The notes: generated by a model not told the origin, from the sequence alone. Shown: positions 16,084 to 26,104, counted from the stretch's first letter. The stretch is DNA of 64,000 bases from Neobacillus sp. DY30 (GCF_030123065.1 NZ_CP126093.1:4098001-4162000), one strand, 5' to 3'. Made by a program: numbers and translations.

Positions 16084-17163
16084 TTAAACTTGTCCTTCAA
16101 TTACAAATTTCTTTTTTTCTATTAGTTTATCTATTTCTGTCATCACTTTTATACTCGCTTCAACGAAATTCTCTGCGTAAACATGGATGAACTGTCCATG
16201 ATACTCAAGGGTAGCATGATCATAACGTGGATCATAATAATGTTCAAGTAAAATACCAATCATCACTTGAAAATTACTGTTTTCTAAAGATTGAATTAAC
16301 ACTCTTTTGATTTCATTATCTTTTATTCTTCTTAAGATCTTTTCAATCCCGATTGAAATTTGGTCATGATACCAAGGCTCATTCTGATAAGGCAAAACGT
16401 ACTCGTTTATCAGATGTTTAACCCTTTGCTCAAGGGGGGTATGAATATAGATATTAATTCCCCTCAATTTTTTATCCATAAGTTCTTCGGGCTGACAAGC
16501 TTTCCCAATCCGTTTGCTCTCAGCTTCCATAACAAAATGAGTTGAACCCAGTATATCTTTAAGTCCTTTGTATAACAGAGAATCAAACGTTTTTTGATTA
16601 TTACCCTCCCCCAAGCCAATCGTTCCAAAAATGGATCCTCGGTGAGCAGCCATTTCTTCAAGATCAAGTGTTGGGTAACCTGACGCTTTTAGTTTCTTCA
16701 ACACTTCGGTCTTTCCTACACCAGTTAAACCGTGTAATACAATTGCATTTTTAGGAATCATTGCAGGAATTTGCTGGAGAATGTATTGTCGATATGCTTT
16801 ATAACCTCCAGTCAGACGCTTCGCATGGATGCCTGCAAATTCTAAGAAGGTTACAACTGCTTTGCTTCGCATTCCTCCGCGCCAGCAATGTATGATTAAC
16901 TCTTCACCGTTTACCATCTCTGCTTTAATTTCATGAAGCAAACTAGGTATTTTTGGTGAAACAAATTCCATGGCTCTCCATTTTGCCGCTTCTTGTCCTT
17001 CATGTTTATAAATGGTTCCGATTTCCTCTCGTTCTTCATCTGTAAATAAAGGAATGTTGATTGCTCCCGGAATTGCACCATCCTTAAACTCAATAGATGC
17101 ACGGATATCAATAATGACGGGATTCTTTATCGTCTGTAATTCCTCAACCGTGATTTCCTTCAT
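16084..17163 (-). CDS. mnmH: tRNA 2-selenouridine synthase
   Basis: 359 residues. An N-terminal rhodanese domain has the catalytic Cys93 in IIHCWRGGMRS, followed by a P-loop domain with GLTGVGKT at 145-152. MnmH/SelU replaces sulfur by selenium in 2-thiouridine at tRNA position 34 using selenophosphate, via a geranylated intermediate. Its presence implies selenophosphate synthesis (SelD) elsewhere in the genome. Monocistronic; SD AAAGAGGTG, 7 nt upstream of the ATG. Confidence 0.93.
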   Translation of the reverse strand: MKEITVEELQTIKNPVIIDIRASIEFKDGAIPGAINIPLFTDEEREEIGTIYKHEGQEAAKWRAMEFVSPKIPSLLHEIKAEMVNGEELIIHCWRGGMRSKAVVTFLEFAGIHAKRLTGGYKAYRQYILQQIPAMIPKNAIVLHGLTGVGKTEVLKKLKASGYPTLDLEEMAAHRGSIFGTIGLGEGNNQKTFDSLLYKGLKDILGSTHFVMEAESKRIGKACQPEELMDKKLRGINIYIHTPLEQRVKHLINEYVLPYQNEPWYHDQISIGIEKILRRIKDNEIKRVLIQSLENSNFQVMIGILLEHYYDPRYDHATLEYHGQFIHVYAENFVEASIKVMTEIDKLIEKKKFVIEGQV

Positions 17164-17379
17164 TTATTAACACCTCTTTTTATCTATCTCTAATTGGTCA
17201 ATAACAAACAAAACTTCCAAGAATGGAAGTTTATAATCAGAAAGAGATATCTCTAAAATATGATTAAATAGCTAAGAAATTCAGTAAAAGTATAGACTAA
17301 TTATATCGGAGATATACGAGGGTATCAAGCAGACATTCCTGCCAATTTAATAGGAACAGCGTGACGAAACTGGGAAAAG

Positions 17380-17412
17380 AAAAAATCCACTCGAAAATGG
17401 AGTGGATTTTTA
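17380..17412 (-). terminator. Terminator of the trp operon
   Basis: On the minus strand AAATCCACT/AGTGGATTT pair around an 8-nt loop and are followed by TTTTTC. It begins right after the trpA stop. The 17164-17379 stretch holds a small AAACTTCCA hairpin but no gene that I can support. Confidence 0.85.
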
Positions 17413-17415
17413 TTC

Positions 17416-18201
17416 TTATATGGTGTTTTTTTCAGGTTTAAGTACTGACATAAAGCTTTCAAGTCCAGCTAAATCATTGTTATTGAATAAGTCGACAATT
17501 TTACTTCCGACAATCACTCCGTCACAGTGGGGGCTAAGCTCTTTAATTTGTTTTTCGTTTGAAATACCGAACCCAGCAACAACTGGAATAGGACTAATTT
17601 CCTTTACTTGCTTTAAAAACTCCACAACTTCTTGGTCAAATTCATTTCTTGTTCCGGTTATCCCTTTGACGGTAACAGTGTATAAAAAGCCCTTCCCCCT
17701 ATTTGATATTTCCCTTATTCTCTCTTTTGGAGATGTCAAAGTAACCAGACGGATTAATTCAATCCCCGCATCCTCAAGCTCTGCGGCTAGGAGATCTTCT
17801 TCTTCAATTGGAAGGTCCGGAATGATACAACCGTCAACTCCGGAATTTGCAATGTCTTGTGCAAAAGCAGAAATCCCATATGAATAAATAGGATTTAGGT
17901 AAGTCATAAGTACGATAGGGATGGACACTACTTCTCTCGCTTTTGTGAGTTCCGCAATAATTCCCCTTAATGTCGTTCCATTTTGAAGCGCCCTAATACC
18001 AGCTTGTTGAATGGTTGGACCATCTGCTACAGGATCAGAAAAAGGAACACCTACTTCAATGAGAGTGGCACCAAATTTTTCTAATGTCAGAAGACGTTCT
18101 GTTAAGTTATGAAGTCCTCCATCACCACCCATTATATAAGGTATAAAAGCTTTCCGGTCTTGTTCATTTAAAATCTTAAAACTTTGTTCAATTCGATTCA
18201 T
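17416..18201 (-). CDS. trpA: Tryptophan synthase alpha chain
   Basis: 261 residues. A TIM barrel with the catalytic region LIEVGVPFSDPVADGP (Glu and Asp of indole-glycerol phosphate cleavage) and GCIIPDLPIEEED, FLYTVTVKGITGTR, VVAGFGISNEKQ. It releases indole to TrpB. The start overlaps the trpB stop by one base (TAATG). Last gene of the operon. Confidence 0.96.
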   Translation of the reverse strand: MNRIEQSFKILNEQDRKAFIPYIMGGDGGLHNLTERLLTLEKFGATLIEVGVPFSDPVADGPTIQQAGIRALQNGTTLRGIIAELTKAREVVSIPIVLMTYLNPIYSYGISAFAQDIANSGVDGCIIPDLPIEEEDLLAAELEDAGIELIRLVTLTSPKERIREISNRGKGFLYTVTVKGITGTRNEFDQEVVEFLKQVKEISPIPVVAGFGISNEKQIKELSPHCDGVIVGSKIVDLFNNNDLAGLESFMSVLKPEKNTI

Positions 18202-19403
18202 TAGGCTCTCTCCCTTTCTAACCTTTCTTTAACAGCCATTACGTCCTTATCACCACGACCGGACAAACAAACGACAATATTCTCTGTTTCCTTCATTTCA
18301 GCAGCAAGTTTAACCGCAAAAGCGATGGCATGAGCACTTTCAAGTGCCGGAATGATCCCTTCAAGCTTTGAAAGGAGCTGAAATGCATCTAGCGCCTCCT
18401 TATCGGTAATAGAATGATATTCTGCTCTTCCACTGTCTTTTAAGTAACTATGTTCAGGTCCTACTCCAGGATAATCAAGTCCGGCCGAAACGGAATGTGC
18501 TTCAATGATTTGCCCTTCCTCATCTTGCAGTAAGTACATTAATGCCCCGTGCAGTACTCCTGGTTTTCCTTTTGTCAGTGATGCAGCATGGAAAGCAGTA
18601 TCTACCCCTTGTCCTGCTGCCTCTACTCCAAATAAACTTACTTCTTTGTCCTCGATAAATGGATGGAACATTCCAGCAGCATTACTGCCACCGCCGATAC
18701 AGGCAACCACTGCTTCTGGCAGCTTTCCTTCTCGTTCTAAAAATTGTTTTCTAGTTTCCTTGCCAATTACACACTGAAAATCTCTTACCATGACAGGAAA
18801 TGGATGTGGTCCCATTACGGAACCTAATAGATAGTGGGTATCATCCACATGTTCAACCCAGTAACGTAACGCTTCATTCACTGCGTCTTTTAAGGTAGCG
18901 CTGCCAGAGGTAACACTAACAACCTTTGCTCCAAGGAGCTCCATACGGAAGACATTTAACGCCTGTCGCTTGATGTCTTCTTCACCCATAAAAATAATGC
19001 ATTCAAGATTTAATAAGGCACATACGGTTGCCGTCGCCACACCATGCTGTCCTGCACCTGTTTCAGCAACAATTTTCCTCTTGCCCATTCTAATCGCTAA
19101 AAGTGCCTGACCGATAGCATTGTTAATTTTATGGGCACCTGTATGGTTCAGGTCCTCTCTTTTTAGATATATTTGTGCACCGCCAGCGTGTTTTGTAAGA
19201 TTTTTCGCATGATAAAGCGGTGTTTCTCTTCCAACATATTCCGATAAGTAACCATCTATTTCAGCTTGGAAACTTGGGTCAGCTTTTGCGTCTTTATAAG
19301 CTTCATCTAACTCAAGAACAGCTTTCATAAGCGTTTCTGGTACAAATCTTCCCCCAAAAATACCAAATTGCCCTTTTTCATTCGGCAGTGTATATGAATT
19401 CAT
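18201..19403 (-). CDS. trpB: Tryptophan synthase beta chain
   Basis: 400 residues. PLP-binding lysine in [15 protein letters not shown], the [10 protein letters not shown] segment, and the phosphate loop [10 protein letters not shown]. It joins indole and serine to make tryptophan. The ATG at 19403 lies 26 nt inside the end of trpF, so translation is coupled. Confidence 0.97.
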   Translation of the reverse strand: MNSYTLPNEKGQFGIFGGRFVPETLMKAVLELDEAYKDAKADPSFQAEIDGYLSEYVGRETPLYHAKNLTKHAGGAQIYLKREDLNHTGAHKINNAIGQALLAIRMGKRKIVAETGAGQHGVATATVCALLNLECIIFMGEEDIKRQALNVFRMELLGAKVVSVTSGSATLKDAVNEALRYWVEHVDDTHYLLGSVMGPHPFPVMVRDFQCVIGKETRKQFLEREGKLPEAVVACIGGGSNAAGMFHPFIEDKEVSLFGVEAAGQGVDTAFHAASLTKGKPGVLHGALMYLLQDEEGQIIEAHSVSAGLDYPGVGPEHSYLKDSGRAEYHSITDKEALDAFQLLSKLEGIIPALESAHAIAFAVKLAAEMKETENIVVCLSGRGDKDVMAVKERLERERA

Positions 19404-20028
19404 TCCTTGTTCCTCCTGTATGGCTCCCTTTAGCCTTATTAATGAATGTTTGGATTTTGTCTAAATCCTTTTTTCCTTCTATTTCAACACCGCTGCTTAC
19501 ATCGACCATATATGGCTGAATGAGTTTAATGGCTTCTACAACATTATCTTCATGTAAACCTCCGGCAAGGATGACTTTTTTTCCTTTAAGGTCCTTCTTA
19601 GCAGATATACTTTTCCAATCAAATGATAAGCCATTTCCCCCTCTGAATTTCCCTTTAGGTCCATCAAGCAGTACATATTCACAAGGATAAGCTTCTATTT
19701 CTTTTAAATTCTGTTTATCCTCCATGCTAACTGCTTTGATGACAGGGAACGTCAGAGATTCGCTAAAGGACACGGTTTCATCACCGTGTAATTGAACATG
19801 TGTAAGTCCTGCGGTTGCAGCAACTTCCTCTATTTTTTCTTTTGTTTCATTTACAAACACCCCTACCTTTAACACATCTTTCGGTAAATGGGCAATGATT
19901 TCTTTTGCTTTGGTAACGGTAATCCTTCGTTTGCTTTCTGCAAAAACAAAACCAATCGCATCTGCACCATAATCAATAGCCGCCAGTGCAGTGGTAAGAT
20001 CTGTAATTCCACAAATTTTCACCTTCAT
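19378..20028 (-). CDS. trpF: Phosphoribosylanthranilate isomerase
   Basis: 216 residues beginning [10 protein letters not shown] (catalytic Cys in KICG) with VGVFVN, VQLHGDE and VDVSSGVE. It converts PRA to CdRP. The start overlaps the trpC stop by 4 nt (ATGA), and its 3' end overlaps trpB. Confidence 0.96.
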   Translation of the reverse strand: MKVKICGITDLTTALAAIDYGADAIGFVFAESKRRITVTKAKEIIAHLPKDVLKVGVFVNETKEKIEEVAATAGLTHVQLHGDETVSFSESLTFPVIKAVSMEDKQNLKEIEAYPCEYVLLDGPKGKFRGGNGLSFDWKSISAKKDLKGKKVILAGGLHEDNVVEAIKLIQPYMVDVSSGVEIEGKKDLDKIQTFINKAKGSHTGGTRNEFIYTAE

Positions 20029-20813
20029 TTTTTTACCCCGCCAACTAGTGGTAATCTGAATTCCTGAAAAGACTTAGCTATATCTGGGCTCTTCATTAAC
20101 GCCTCACCGACCAATATTCCATTAGCTCCACAGTTGCGTACCCGCTCTACATCTTCCTTGTGATGTATTCCACTTTCACTGATTAGAAAAGCACCGGAGT
20201 CTTTTATTAAATTTGCAAGAGACTCTGTAACGTCAAGTGAAACGTTAAAGGTTTTTAAATCACGATTGTTAACGCCAATCAGCTGGGCACCGAGGTTGAG
20301 AGCTTTTTCTAATTCTTCTTGATTATGCACCTCTACTAAAACCTCTAAATCCAAGCCCCTGGCATATTGGTACAACTGCGCCAGCGTGGTTTCATCTAGT
20401 GCAGCTACAATCAGTAGAATGATGTCAGCCCCATGTGCCGCTGCCTGGTCGATTTGAATAGGATCAATCATAAAATCTTTACAAAGAATGGGCAGATCAA
20501 CCGCCTCTCTAACAGCCATTAAATCAGCAAACGCCCCTTTAAAAAATGTGGAATCCGTGAGAACGGATATAGCAGACGCACCTGCCCGCTCGTATTTGAG
20601 GGCTTGTTCAGCAGGTTCCACTCCATTGTTAATCAACCCTTTAGATGGAGAGGCACGTTTGAATTCTGAGATGATTGCGATCTCTTCTGCTTGCTGTAAT
20701 TTTTGAATTAAGGATTTTTTCGGCTTTGCTTCTACTTTTATCAAATTTCCTTGTCGAAGTTTTTTGACCTCTTTTTGTTTTTCATTAATAATTCGATCTA
20801 AAATGGTCTCCAC
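20025..20813 (-). CDS. trpC: Indole-3-glycerol phosphate synthase
   Basis: 262 residues with SEFKRASPSKG, LPILCKDFMIDPIQI, LVEVHNQEEL and GVNNRDL, all typical TrpC barrel motifs; FLISESGI carries a C-terminal phosphate contact. It starts with GTG immediately after the trpD stop codon. Confidence 0.96.
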   Translation of the reverse strand: METILDRIINEKQKEVKKLRQGNLIKVEAKPKKSLIQKLQQAEEIAIISEFKRASPSKGLINNGVEPAEQALKYERAGASAISVLTDSTFFKGAFADLMAVREAVDLPILCKDFMIDPIQIDQAAAHGADIILLIVAALDETTLAQLYQYARGLDLEVLVEVHNQEELEKALNLGAQLIGVNNRDLKTFNVSLDVTESLANLIKDSGAFLISESGIHHKEDVERVRNCGANGILVGEALMKSPDIAKSFQEFRLPLVGGVKK

Positions 20814-21839
20814 TTATATCGCCTCTCTTTTTGCTTTCGCTGTCACTTCAATTAATTGCTGTAACTTTTCATAAGCAGCGCCTGAATCTATGACGTCCTT
20901 AGCAATATTAATTCCCTCAATAATATTGGCTGCTTTTCCACTTGTATAAATACCTAACCCTGCATTCAATAGAACTGTATCTCGGCATGCTCCTTTTTCA
21001 CCTGAAAGGACTTTCTTGAGAATCACCGCATTTTCCTTTGAATCTCCACCTTTAATAGCGCTGTTATCATATTGAGGAAGCCCTACCTCTTCTGGCACAA
21101 AGGTTTGTGTGGAGATTACTCCATCCTCTAATAAAGTAAGATAGTTTTCACCCTGCAGCGACGCCTCATCCATAGAGCCTGCACCATTGATAACTACCGC
21201 ACGTTTACGCCCTAGATTTTGAAGTACTTCTGCAAATACCGGTAATAAGTCTTTACGATACACACCTAGTACTTGATAGTCCAAATCAATAGGATTGGTC
21301 AACGGACCAATAAAATTAAAAACAGTTGGGATTCTTAACTGTCTTCGAACAGTCATGATTTTCTTCAGTTTCGGATGCACATGCGGTGCAAATAAAAAGG
21401 CAATCCCAAGCTCATGTAAAATTTCCTCTGTTACTTCAACAGGAAGATTTAAATTAATCCCTAAGTACTCCAATACATCTGCACTGCCTGTTTTACTAGA
21501 AATACTGCGATTTCCATGTTTTGCAACAGGAATGCCAGCTCCCGCGATTACAAATGCAGATGTAGTACTTATATTAAAACTTGAAGAACCGTCTCCACCG
21601 GTGCCACAGTTATCTAATACCTGAGGGAACTTCTTACGGAATGGGAGAGTATTCTCCTTTAGCCCTTTTACAATTCCAGTGATTTCTTCCACTGTTTCCC
21701 CTTTTGACTTTAAGCCCATTAAAAAAGCAGCAATTTCACTTTCAGAAACCTCTTCACCTAAAATTAAATCCATGGCCTCTTTCATTTGCGGCTCTGAAAA
21801 AGATTCACCTTCAGCTAATTGGAGTAAAAAGTTTTTCAT
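20814..21839 (-). CDS. trpD: Anthranilate phosphoribosyltransferase
   Basis: 341 residues with DNCGTGGDGSSSFNIST (PRPP binding), KHGNRSISSKTGSADVLE and HPKLKKIMTVRRQL. It adds phosphoribose to anthranilate. The ATG at 21839 is 29 nt inside trpG, behind the SD GAAGGGAAG. Confidence 0.97.
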   Translation of the reverse strand: MKNFLLQLAEGESFSEPQMKEAMDLILGEEVSESEIAAFLMGLKSKGETVEEITGIVKGLKENTLPFRKKFPQVLDNCGTGGDGSSSFNISTTSAFVIAGAGIPVAKHGNRSISSKTGSADVLEYLGINLNLPVEVTEEILHELGIAFLFAPHVHPKLKKIMTVRRQLRIPTVFNFIGPLTNPIDLDYQVLGVYRKDLLPVFAEVLQNLGRKRAVVINGAGSMDEASLQGENYLTLLEDGVISTQTFVPEEVGLPQYDNSAIKGGDSKENAVILKKVLSGEKGACRDTVLLNAGLGIYTSGKAANIIEGINIAKDVIDSGAAYEKLQQLIEVTAKAKREAI

Positions 21840-22422
21840 TTCTCTTCTTCCCTTCTATTTCAGATAAAAAGTTTTGCAGAAGTTGCTTACCAGCTGGTGT
21901 GCCAATGGATTCAGGATGGAACTGCAAACCGTATACCGGATAGTGACGGTGCTTGAGCGCCATGATTTCTTGGTCATCTAGTGATTGAGCTACACATTCC
22001 AGTTCAGGTGACAGACTTTCCTTCGCTACCACCAGAGAATGATAGCGCATCACTTCTAGTGGAGAAGTTAAATAGGTAAAAACTCCACTGCCATTATGGG
22101 TGATTTGCGATGTTTTACCGTGTTTAATAAAATCTGCCCGCTTAATCTCACTGCCAAATGCTGCTCCGATTGCTTGATGCCCTAAACAAATACCCAATAT
22201 AGGGATTTCTTGATATAAATTTTGAATGACCTCAATACAAATTCCCGCCTCCTCTGGTTTCCCAGGACCTGGAGAAAGGATAATCGCCTTTGGGTTCATA
22301 TCTTTTATCTGTTGGATGGAAAGCTGGTTGTTCCTAATAACTATTACTTCTTCACCTAATTCACCTAAATATTGATAAAGGTTATACGTAAAGGAGTCAA
22401 AATTATCGATTAGTAAGATCAT
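21811..22422 (-). CDS. trpG: Anthranilate/aminodeoxychorismate synthase glutamine amidotransferase
   Basis: 203 residues, a class I amidotransferase with the nucleophile in GICLGHQAIG and the HPES motif (LQFHPESIGTP). It lies inside the trp operon, whereas B. subtilis has its shared pabA/trpG in the folate operon, so this copy is probably Trp-dedicated. It overlaps trpE by 4 nt. Confidence 0.95.
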   Translation of the reverse strand: MILLIDNFDSFTYNLYQYLGELGEEVIVIRNNQLSIQQIKDMNPKAIILSPGPGKPEEAGICIEVIQNLYQEIPILGICLGHQAIGAAFGSEIKRADFIKHGKTSQITHNGSGVFTYLTSPLEVMRYHSLVVAKESLSPELECVAQSLDDQEIMALKHRHYPVYGLQFHPESIGTPAGKQLLQNFLSEIEGKKRNEKLFTPIS

Positions 22423-23801
22423 TGTTCACCCTCCAAAAAGGCCTTTAATTTATTTATCGTTTCTTCATACTCTGACTCCGGGTTAGAGTCGTAGACAATT
22501 CCTGCACCTGCCTGAATAAAGGCTAAGTTGTCTTTAAGTATCATCGTGCGAATCGCCAGAGCGAAGTCCATATTTCCATTGGCAGATAGATAACCAATTG
22601 CACCAGAGTATAGCCCTCGTTTTGATTTCTCCAATTTATTAATAATTTCCATCGCCCTTATTTTCGGTGCCCCTGATACCGTACCTGCAGGGAGACAGGC
22701 TGCCAAAGCATCAAGACTGCTATACTCTTTTTTCAGTGTTCCGCTTACTTCTGACACGAGATGGATAACGTGTCGGAAATTTTCAATCTCCATATACTTA
22801 TCAACTGTGACTGACCCAAATTCACAAACTCTGCCTAAGTCATTTCGACCGAGGTCAACGAGCATTTTATGCTCCGCTAATTCCTTCTCGTCGCTTTTCA
22901 ATTCTTTAGCAATCAATTGGTCTTCCTCAGTTGTTTTTCCTCGTTTTTTTGTACCTGCGATTGGGTTTGAGAATACCTGTGACCCCCTAGTTTTTATTAG
23001 ACTTTCTGGTGATGAACCAATTACGGTATATTCTGCGAAATCAATATAAAACATATATGGTGTGGGGTTATGAGCACGGTGTTTGCGATAGAGTGATAAG
23101 GGTGACCCTTGGTAAGATGACTTCATTCTCCTTGAGAGAACCACCTGAAAAATATCACCTGCGTTTATATGCTCTTTCGCAACCTCTACATTTTTAATAA
23201 ATTCTTCCTTCGAGGTTTCAGACTGAAAGCCTGTAAATTGAAAAGGTGTTTCTTCCTGATAAAAAGCAGGCTGCTTCAGCTCTTCTATTCTCTGCTCCAG
23301 CCTTTTTTCAAGTGAACCTTTATCTATATCCTCTGAAAGGGGTACACCGCAAAGTGTTATTTTTTCTTCAAGATGGTCAAATACAATCACTTCTTCATAA
23401 AACATTAAATGAACATCAGGCATTTCAAGCCCGTTTTTAAACTCTTGGCCAATTTCTTCGTATTGACGAATTATGTCATAGCCAACATACCCTACTGCTC
23501 CGCCTATAAAAGGAAAAGGTGTTTCATCCATTTTTGGGAGCAATGTATTAATCAATTCAAGCGGGTTTCCCTTAAGAACTTTTTTATCTCCATTTCGATA
23601 AACAATTTCATTCGAGTCACCATGGGAAATAAGTTCGAATGCTGGATCTGATCCAATTAATGAATAACGTCCAGAGTCATGATATTTATGTGAACTCTCT
23701 AATAAAAACTTTTTATTCCCGCTAATTTTCTGCAAAATAGAAATGGGAGTAAAAGTATCCCCTTTTAGTTCTTTTAGGAAAAAGTCATTTTTTATTTTCA
23801 T
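22419..23801 (-). CDS. trpE: Anthranilate synthase component I
   Basis: 460 residues from the ATG at 23801, which follows GTAAGGGG. The chorismate-binding domain is visible in NPTPYMFYIDF, SSPESLIKTRG, AGTKKRGKTTEEDQ, DLGRNDLGRVC and PAGTVSGAPKIRAMEII. The N-terminal region has the feedback-type LLESSHKYHDSGRYSLIG motif, which fits tryptophan inhibition. First gene of trpEGDCFBA, behind two T-box leaders. Confidence 0.96.
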   Translation of the reverse strand: MKIKNDFFLKELKGDTFTPISILQKISGNKKFLLESSHKYHDSGRYSLIGSDPAFELISHGDSNEIVYRNGDKKVLKGNPLELINTLLPKMDETPFPFIGGAVGYVGYDIIRQYEEIGQEFKNGLEMPDVHLMFYEEVIVFDHLEEKITLCGVPLSEDIDKGSLEKRLEQRIEELKQPAFYQEETPFQFTGFQSETSKEEFIKNVEVAKEHINAGDIFQVVLSRRMKSSYQGSPLSLYRKHRAHNPTPYMFYIDFAEYTVIGSSPESLIKTRGSQVFSNPIAGTKKRGKTTEEDQLIAKELKSDEKELAEHKMLVDLGRNDLGRVCEFGSVTVDKYMEIENFRHVIHLVSEVSGTLKKEYSSLDALAACLPAGTVSGAPKIRAMEIINKLEKSKRGLYSGAIGYLSANGNMDFALAIRTMILKDNLAFIQAGAGIVYDSNPESEYEETINKLKAFLEGEQ

Positions 23802-23826
23802 TCCCCTTACATCCTTTCGTATATAA

Positions 23827-24100
23827 ATAAAAAAATCGTCCTCTATACGCATATAATTGCAAATTATGCGTATAGAGTACGATTCTTTGTCGTGGTGCCA
23901 CCTCCGTTTGAAGCTGTTTTTACAGCTTCCTCTTTCAGATACAGGACTCTAAAAAGTCGTATATCCTATCCTTTTAACGGTGGAACTCCGTACGGCCCTA
24001 CTTAATGTTCAGGCTGCCTCTCACAAGTCCATTCCACAAATCCATTCTTACCGGGCTCTCACCTTCCCCGACTCTCTGAAAAGAATTAAATAAGTGTACT
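23827..24100 (-). promoter_or_regulatory. T-box leader (Trp), proximal to trpE
   Basis: A minus-strand leader with all T-box landmarks: AAGAGTAGTA start, stem I with a specifier loop reading GAATGGAC (UGG codon at 24029-24031), the T-box sequence GGTGGCACCACG (23891-23902), and a terminator made of a long stem around CTCTATACGCATA followed by seven T residues. Uncharged tRNA-Trp pairing to UGG and to the T-box would favour the antiterminator. No promoter is visible between this unit and the distal one, so both lie in one transcript. Confidence 0.93.
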
Positions 24101-24129
24101 ACTCTTGTTCATTGATTTAAATTATTTGT

Positions 24130-24410
24130 TTAAAAACAAACAGGGCCCTCCATCCAAAAAGGACGGAAGACCCGTGGTGCCACCTTCATTAGCCAAAAAA
24201 TCAGCTCGCTCTACCGATATCGAGGCAACTATGCTGCCTGAATATCTGCCTCTTTTAACGATGAGGATTTCGCCAAAGCCTACTGACCCTATAGGAGGTT
24301 CGGTTTGGAGGCTCCGAAGTCCATTCACTAATACGTCTACACTGATTTGCACCACCCATCAGCTCTCTTGAGAATCCGTAAAAGTTACTACTCTTCATCA
24401 ATGCCCTGCC
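24130..24410 (-). promoter_or_regulatory. T-box leader (Trp), distal, first in the transcript
   Basis: A second complete T-box with AAGAGTAGTA, a specifier loop reading GTGAATGGAC (UGG at 24321-24323), an AG-bulge-type stem I apex region, the T-box sequence GGTGGCACCACG (24173-24184), and a terminator stem GGGTCTTCCGTCC/GGATGGAGGGCCC followed by TGTTTGTTTTT. Sequence similarity to the proximal unit is low outside conserved elements, so it is not a fresh duplication. Confidence 0.92.
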
Positions 24411-24423
24411 TTTATTGATTTTT

Positions 24424-24453
24424 ATATTAAACCATTTTAAAGCTTCATGTCAA
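24424..24453 (-). promoter_or_regulatory. Promoter of the trp operon
   Basis: TTGACA (24448-24453, consensus -35) with TTAATA/TAATAT 17-18 nt downstream. It lies just upstream of the distal T-box and reads towards trpE. Confidence 0.65.
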
Positions 24454-24578
24454 CACTAATTTTTAGAAAATTCAATTTAGGATATTCCATTTAAAGGATT
24501 ATTGGATGATAGTTATTTTAAAATAAAGATGTCAATATTAACGGTAGCACATCAAAATGAAGGCGGGATAGAAGAGAA

Positions 24579-25865
24579 ATGGATCATATTGAACGTTTAT
24601 GCCCGAGTTCAGAGGCTGCTAGAAATAAATCCTCTTCAGCTGGAAAAAAGAAAAAATCAGGTGAGCTTTCCAAACAAAAGTGGGCAATACTCTCCTTGTC
24701 ATCAATACCATTAGTAATGACACTAGGTAATTCCATGTTAATACCCGTGCTGCCCTCAATGGAAAAAGAATTATCGATCACGGCGTTCCAAACAAGTATG
24801 ATTATAACTGTTTATTCCATTGTTGCAATCTTCTTAATCCCAATAGCAGGGTATTTATCCGATCATATTGGGAGAAAAAAAGTAATTATTCCGAGTCTCA
24901 TTATCGCAGGAATTGGCGGGTTAATATCAGGATGGGCCGCTTGGAAGCTGGAAAACGCCTACTGGGTTATATTGGTTGGACGTGCCCTTCAAGGGGTAGG
25001 TGCAGCTGGAGCCATGCCAATTGTTCTCCCGTTGGTTGGTGACATGTTCAAAAATGAGGATGATGTAAGCAGTTGTTTAGGTTTAATCGAAACCTCTAAT
25101 ACATTCGGTAAGGTGCTAAGCCCGATCTTAGGGTCCTTACTTGCAGGATTTATTTGGTTTTTACCTTTCTTTTCATTTCCAGTTTTTTGTACCATCTCAG
25201 TCATAATGGTCATGTTGTTAGTTAAAAGTCCGAAGTCTCGATCAAAACCAATTCCTTTTAAACAGTTTTTTAAAAACGTAAGGAAAACCTTTACTGAAAA
25301 AGGGACATGGTTATACGCTATTTTTTTTATCGGCGGTATCTTAATGTTGGTACTTTTTGGTATACTTTTTTACCTATCAGAAATTTTCGAAACAGAATAT
25401 GGTATTAAAGATCTTAAGAAAGGCTTGTTTTTATCATTACCGTTAGGAGCACTTTGTTTAGCGTCTTTTATTGCAGGAAAAACTATCAAGAAAAATAAAG
25501 TCCTAATGAAATGGCTCACCTTCGGTGGAATTATTGCAGCCGCTATATCTATTCTGGCTCTCTGGTTTTCGATTAAGCTCTGGTTCATGCTCACCATGTT
25601 TTTAATAGCCGGCGTTGGTATCGGTATCGGTCTGCCATGCCTAGACACCTTAATCACTGACGGAATTGAAAGAGAAGAGCGTGGAACCATTTCATCGATC
25701 TACAGCTCGATGAGATTTATCGGAGTAGCAGCCGGCCCTCCGATTATTGCTTTGTTAATGAAACAAGCAACATACTGGATTTTTATTACACTAAGCGGAC
25801 TCAGTGTAATTGCAGCTTTTGTTGCATTATTCGCGATAAAACCTGGAGTTAAAGGTCAAAACTAA
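24579..25865 (+). CDS. MFS transporter, drug-exporter (DHA1/Tet) type
   Basis: 428 residues with 12 predicted membrane helices after a cytoplasmic Ser/Lys-rich N-terminus of about 40 residues. The MFS loop motif GYLSDHIGRKKVIIPSL lies between helices 2 and 3, and the helix-5 region GLIETSNTFGKVLSPILGSLLAG resembles motif C of proton antiporters. Substrate cannot be inferred. The SD is weak (GATAGAAGAG), so the ATG at 24579 is probable but not certain. It is divergent from the trp leader. Confidence 0.85.
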   Translation: MDHIERLCPSSEAARNKSSSAGKKKKSGELSKQKWAILSLSSIPLVMTLGNSMLIPVLPSMEKELSITAFQTSMIITVYSIVAIFLIPIAGYLSDHIGRKKVIIPSLIIAGIGGLISGWAAWKLENAYWVILVGRALQGVGAAGAMPIVLPLVGDMFKNEDDVSSCLGLIETSNTFGKVLSPILGSLLAGFIWFLPFFSFPVFCTISVIMVMLLVKSPKSRSKPIPFKQFFKNVRKTFTEKGTWLYAIFFIGGILMLVLFGILFYLSEIFETEYGIKDLKKGLFLSLPLGALCLASFIAGKTIKKNKVLMKWLTFGGIIAAAISILALWFSIKLWFMLTMFLIAGVGIGIGLPCLDTLITDGIEREERGTISSIYSSMRFIGVAAGPPIIALLMKQATYWIFITLSGLSVIAAFVALFAIKPGVKGQN

Positions 25866-25867
25866 AA

Positions 25868-25890
25868 AGAGCGCTGGGGTCTCCCAGTGC
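25868..25890 (+). terminator. Possible terminator of the MFS gene
   Basis: GAGCGCTGG/CCCAGTGCTC hairpin right after the stop; the T tract is weak (AACTAATTTT). Confidence 0.5.
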
Positions 25891-25909
25891 TCAACTAATT
25901 TTACTAATA

Positions 25910-26035
25910 CTATGTGTGAGGCTTTTCCTTTTTGACCTTTTTATCTTGCGGAGATATTTCATTTGCAAACTCTGAGTTGGTTAGACTTTTTGCAGTTTGC
26001 AGCCCAGATTTCGTTTTTACATTCCGTTTTGTCAA
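25910..26035 (-). CDS. Small basic protein of unknown function
   Basis: 41 residues (MTKRNVKTKSGLQTAKSLTN...), Lys/Ser/Thr-rich, with a SEFANEIS segment that faintly recalls the SEFAS motif of gamma-type spore proteins. The TTG at 26035 is 8 nt from AGGTGG; GTG at 26044 would overlap that SD. It may be spore-associated, but this is a guess. Confidence 0.6.
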   Translation of the reverse strand: MTKRNVKTKSGLQTAKSLTNSEFANEISPQDKKVKKEKPHT

Positions 26036-26104
26036 TATACTCACCACCTATCTCAAGATGGCTTTAATTTAACCAATTGGAATCATATCATACGGTAAAA
26101 AATA

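Noticed and set aside
24105..24371. Open frames on both strands across the distal T-box
   Set aside because: They lie inside the structured leader and have no SD or coding pattern; the T-box landmarks explain the sequence.
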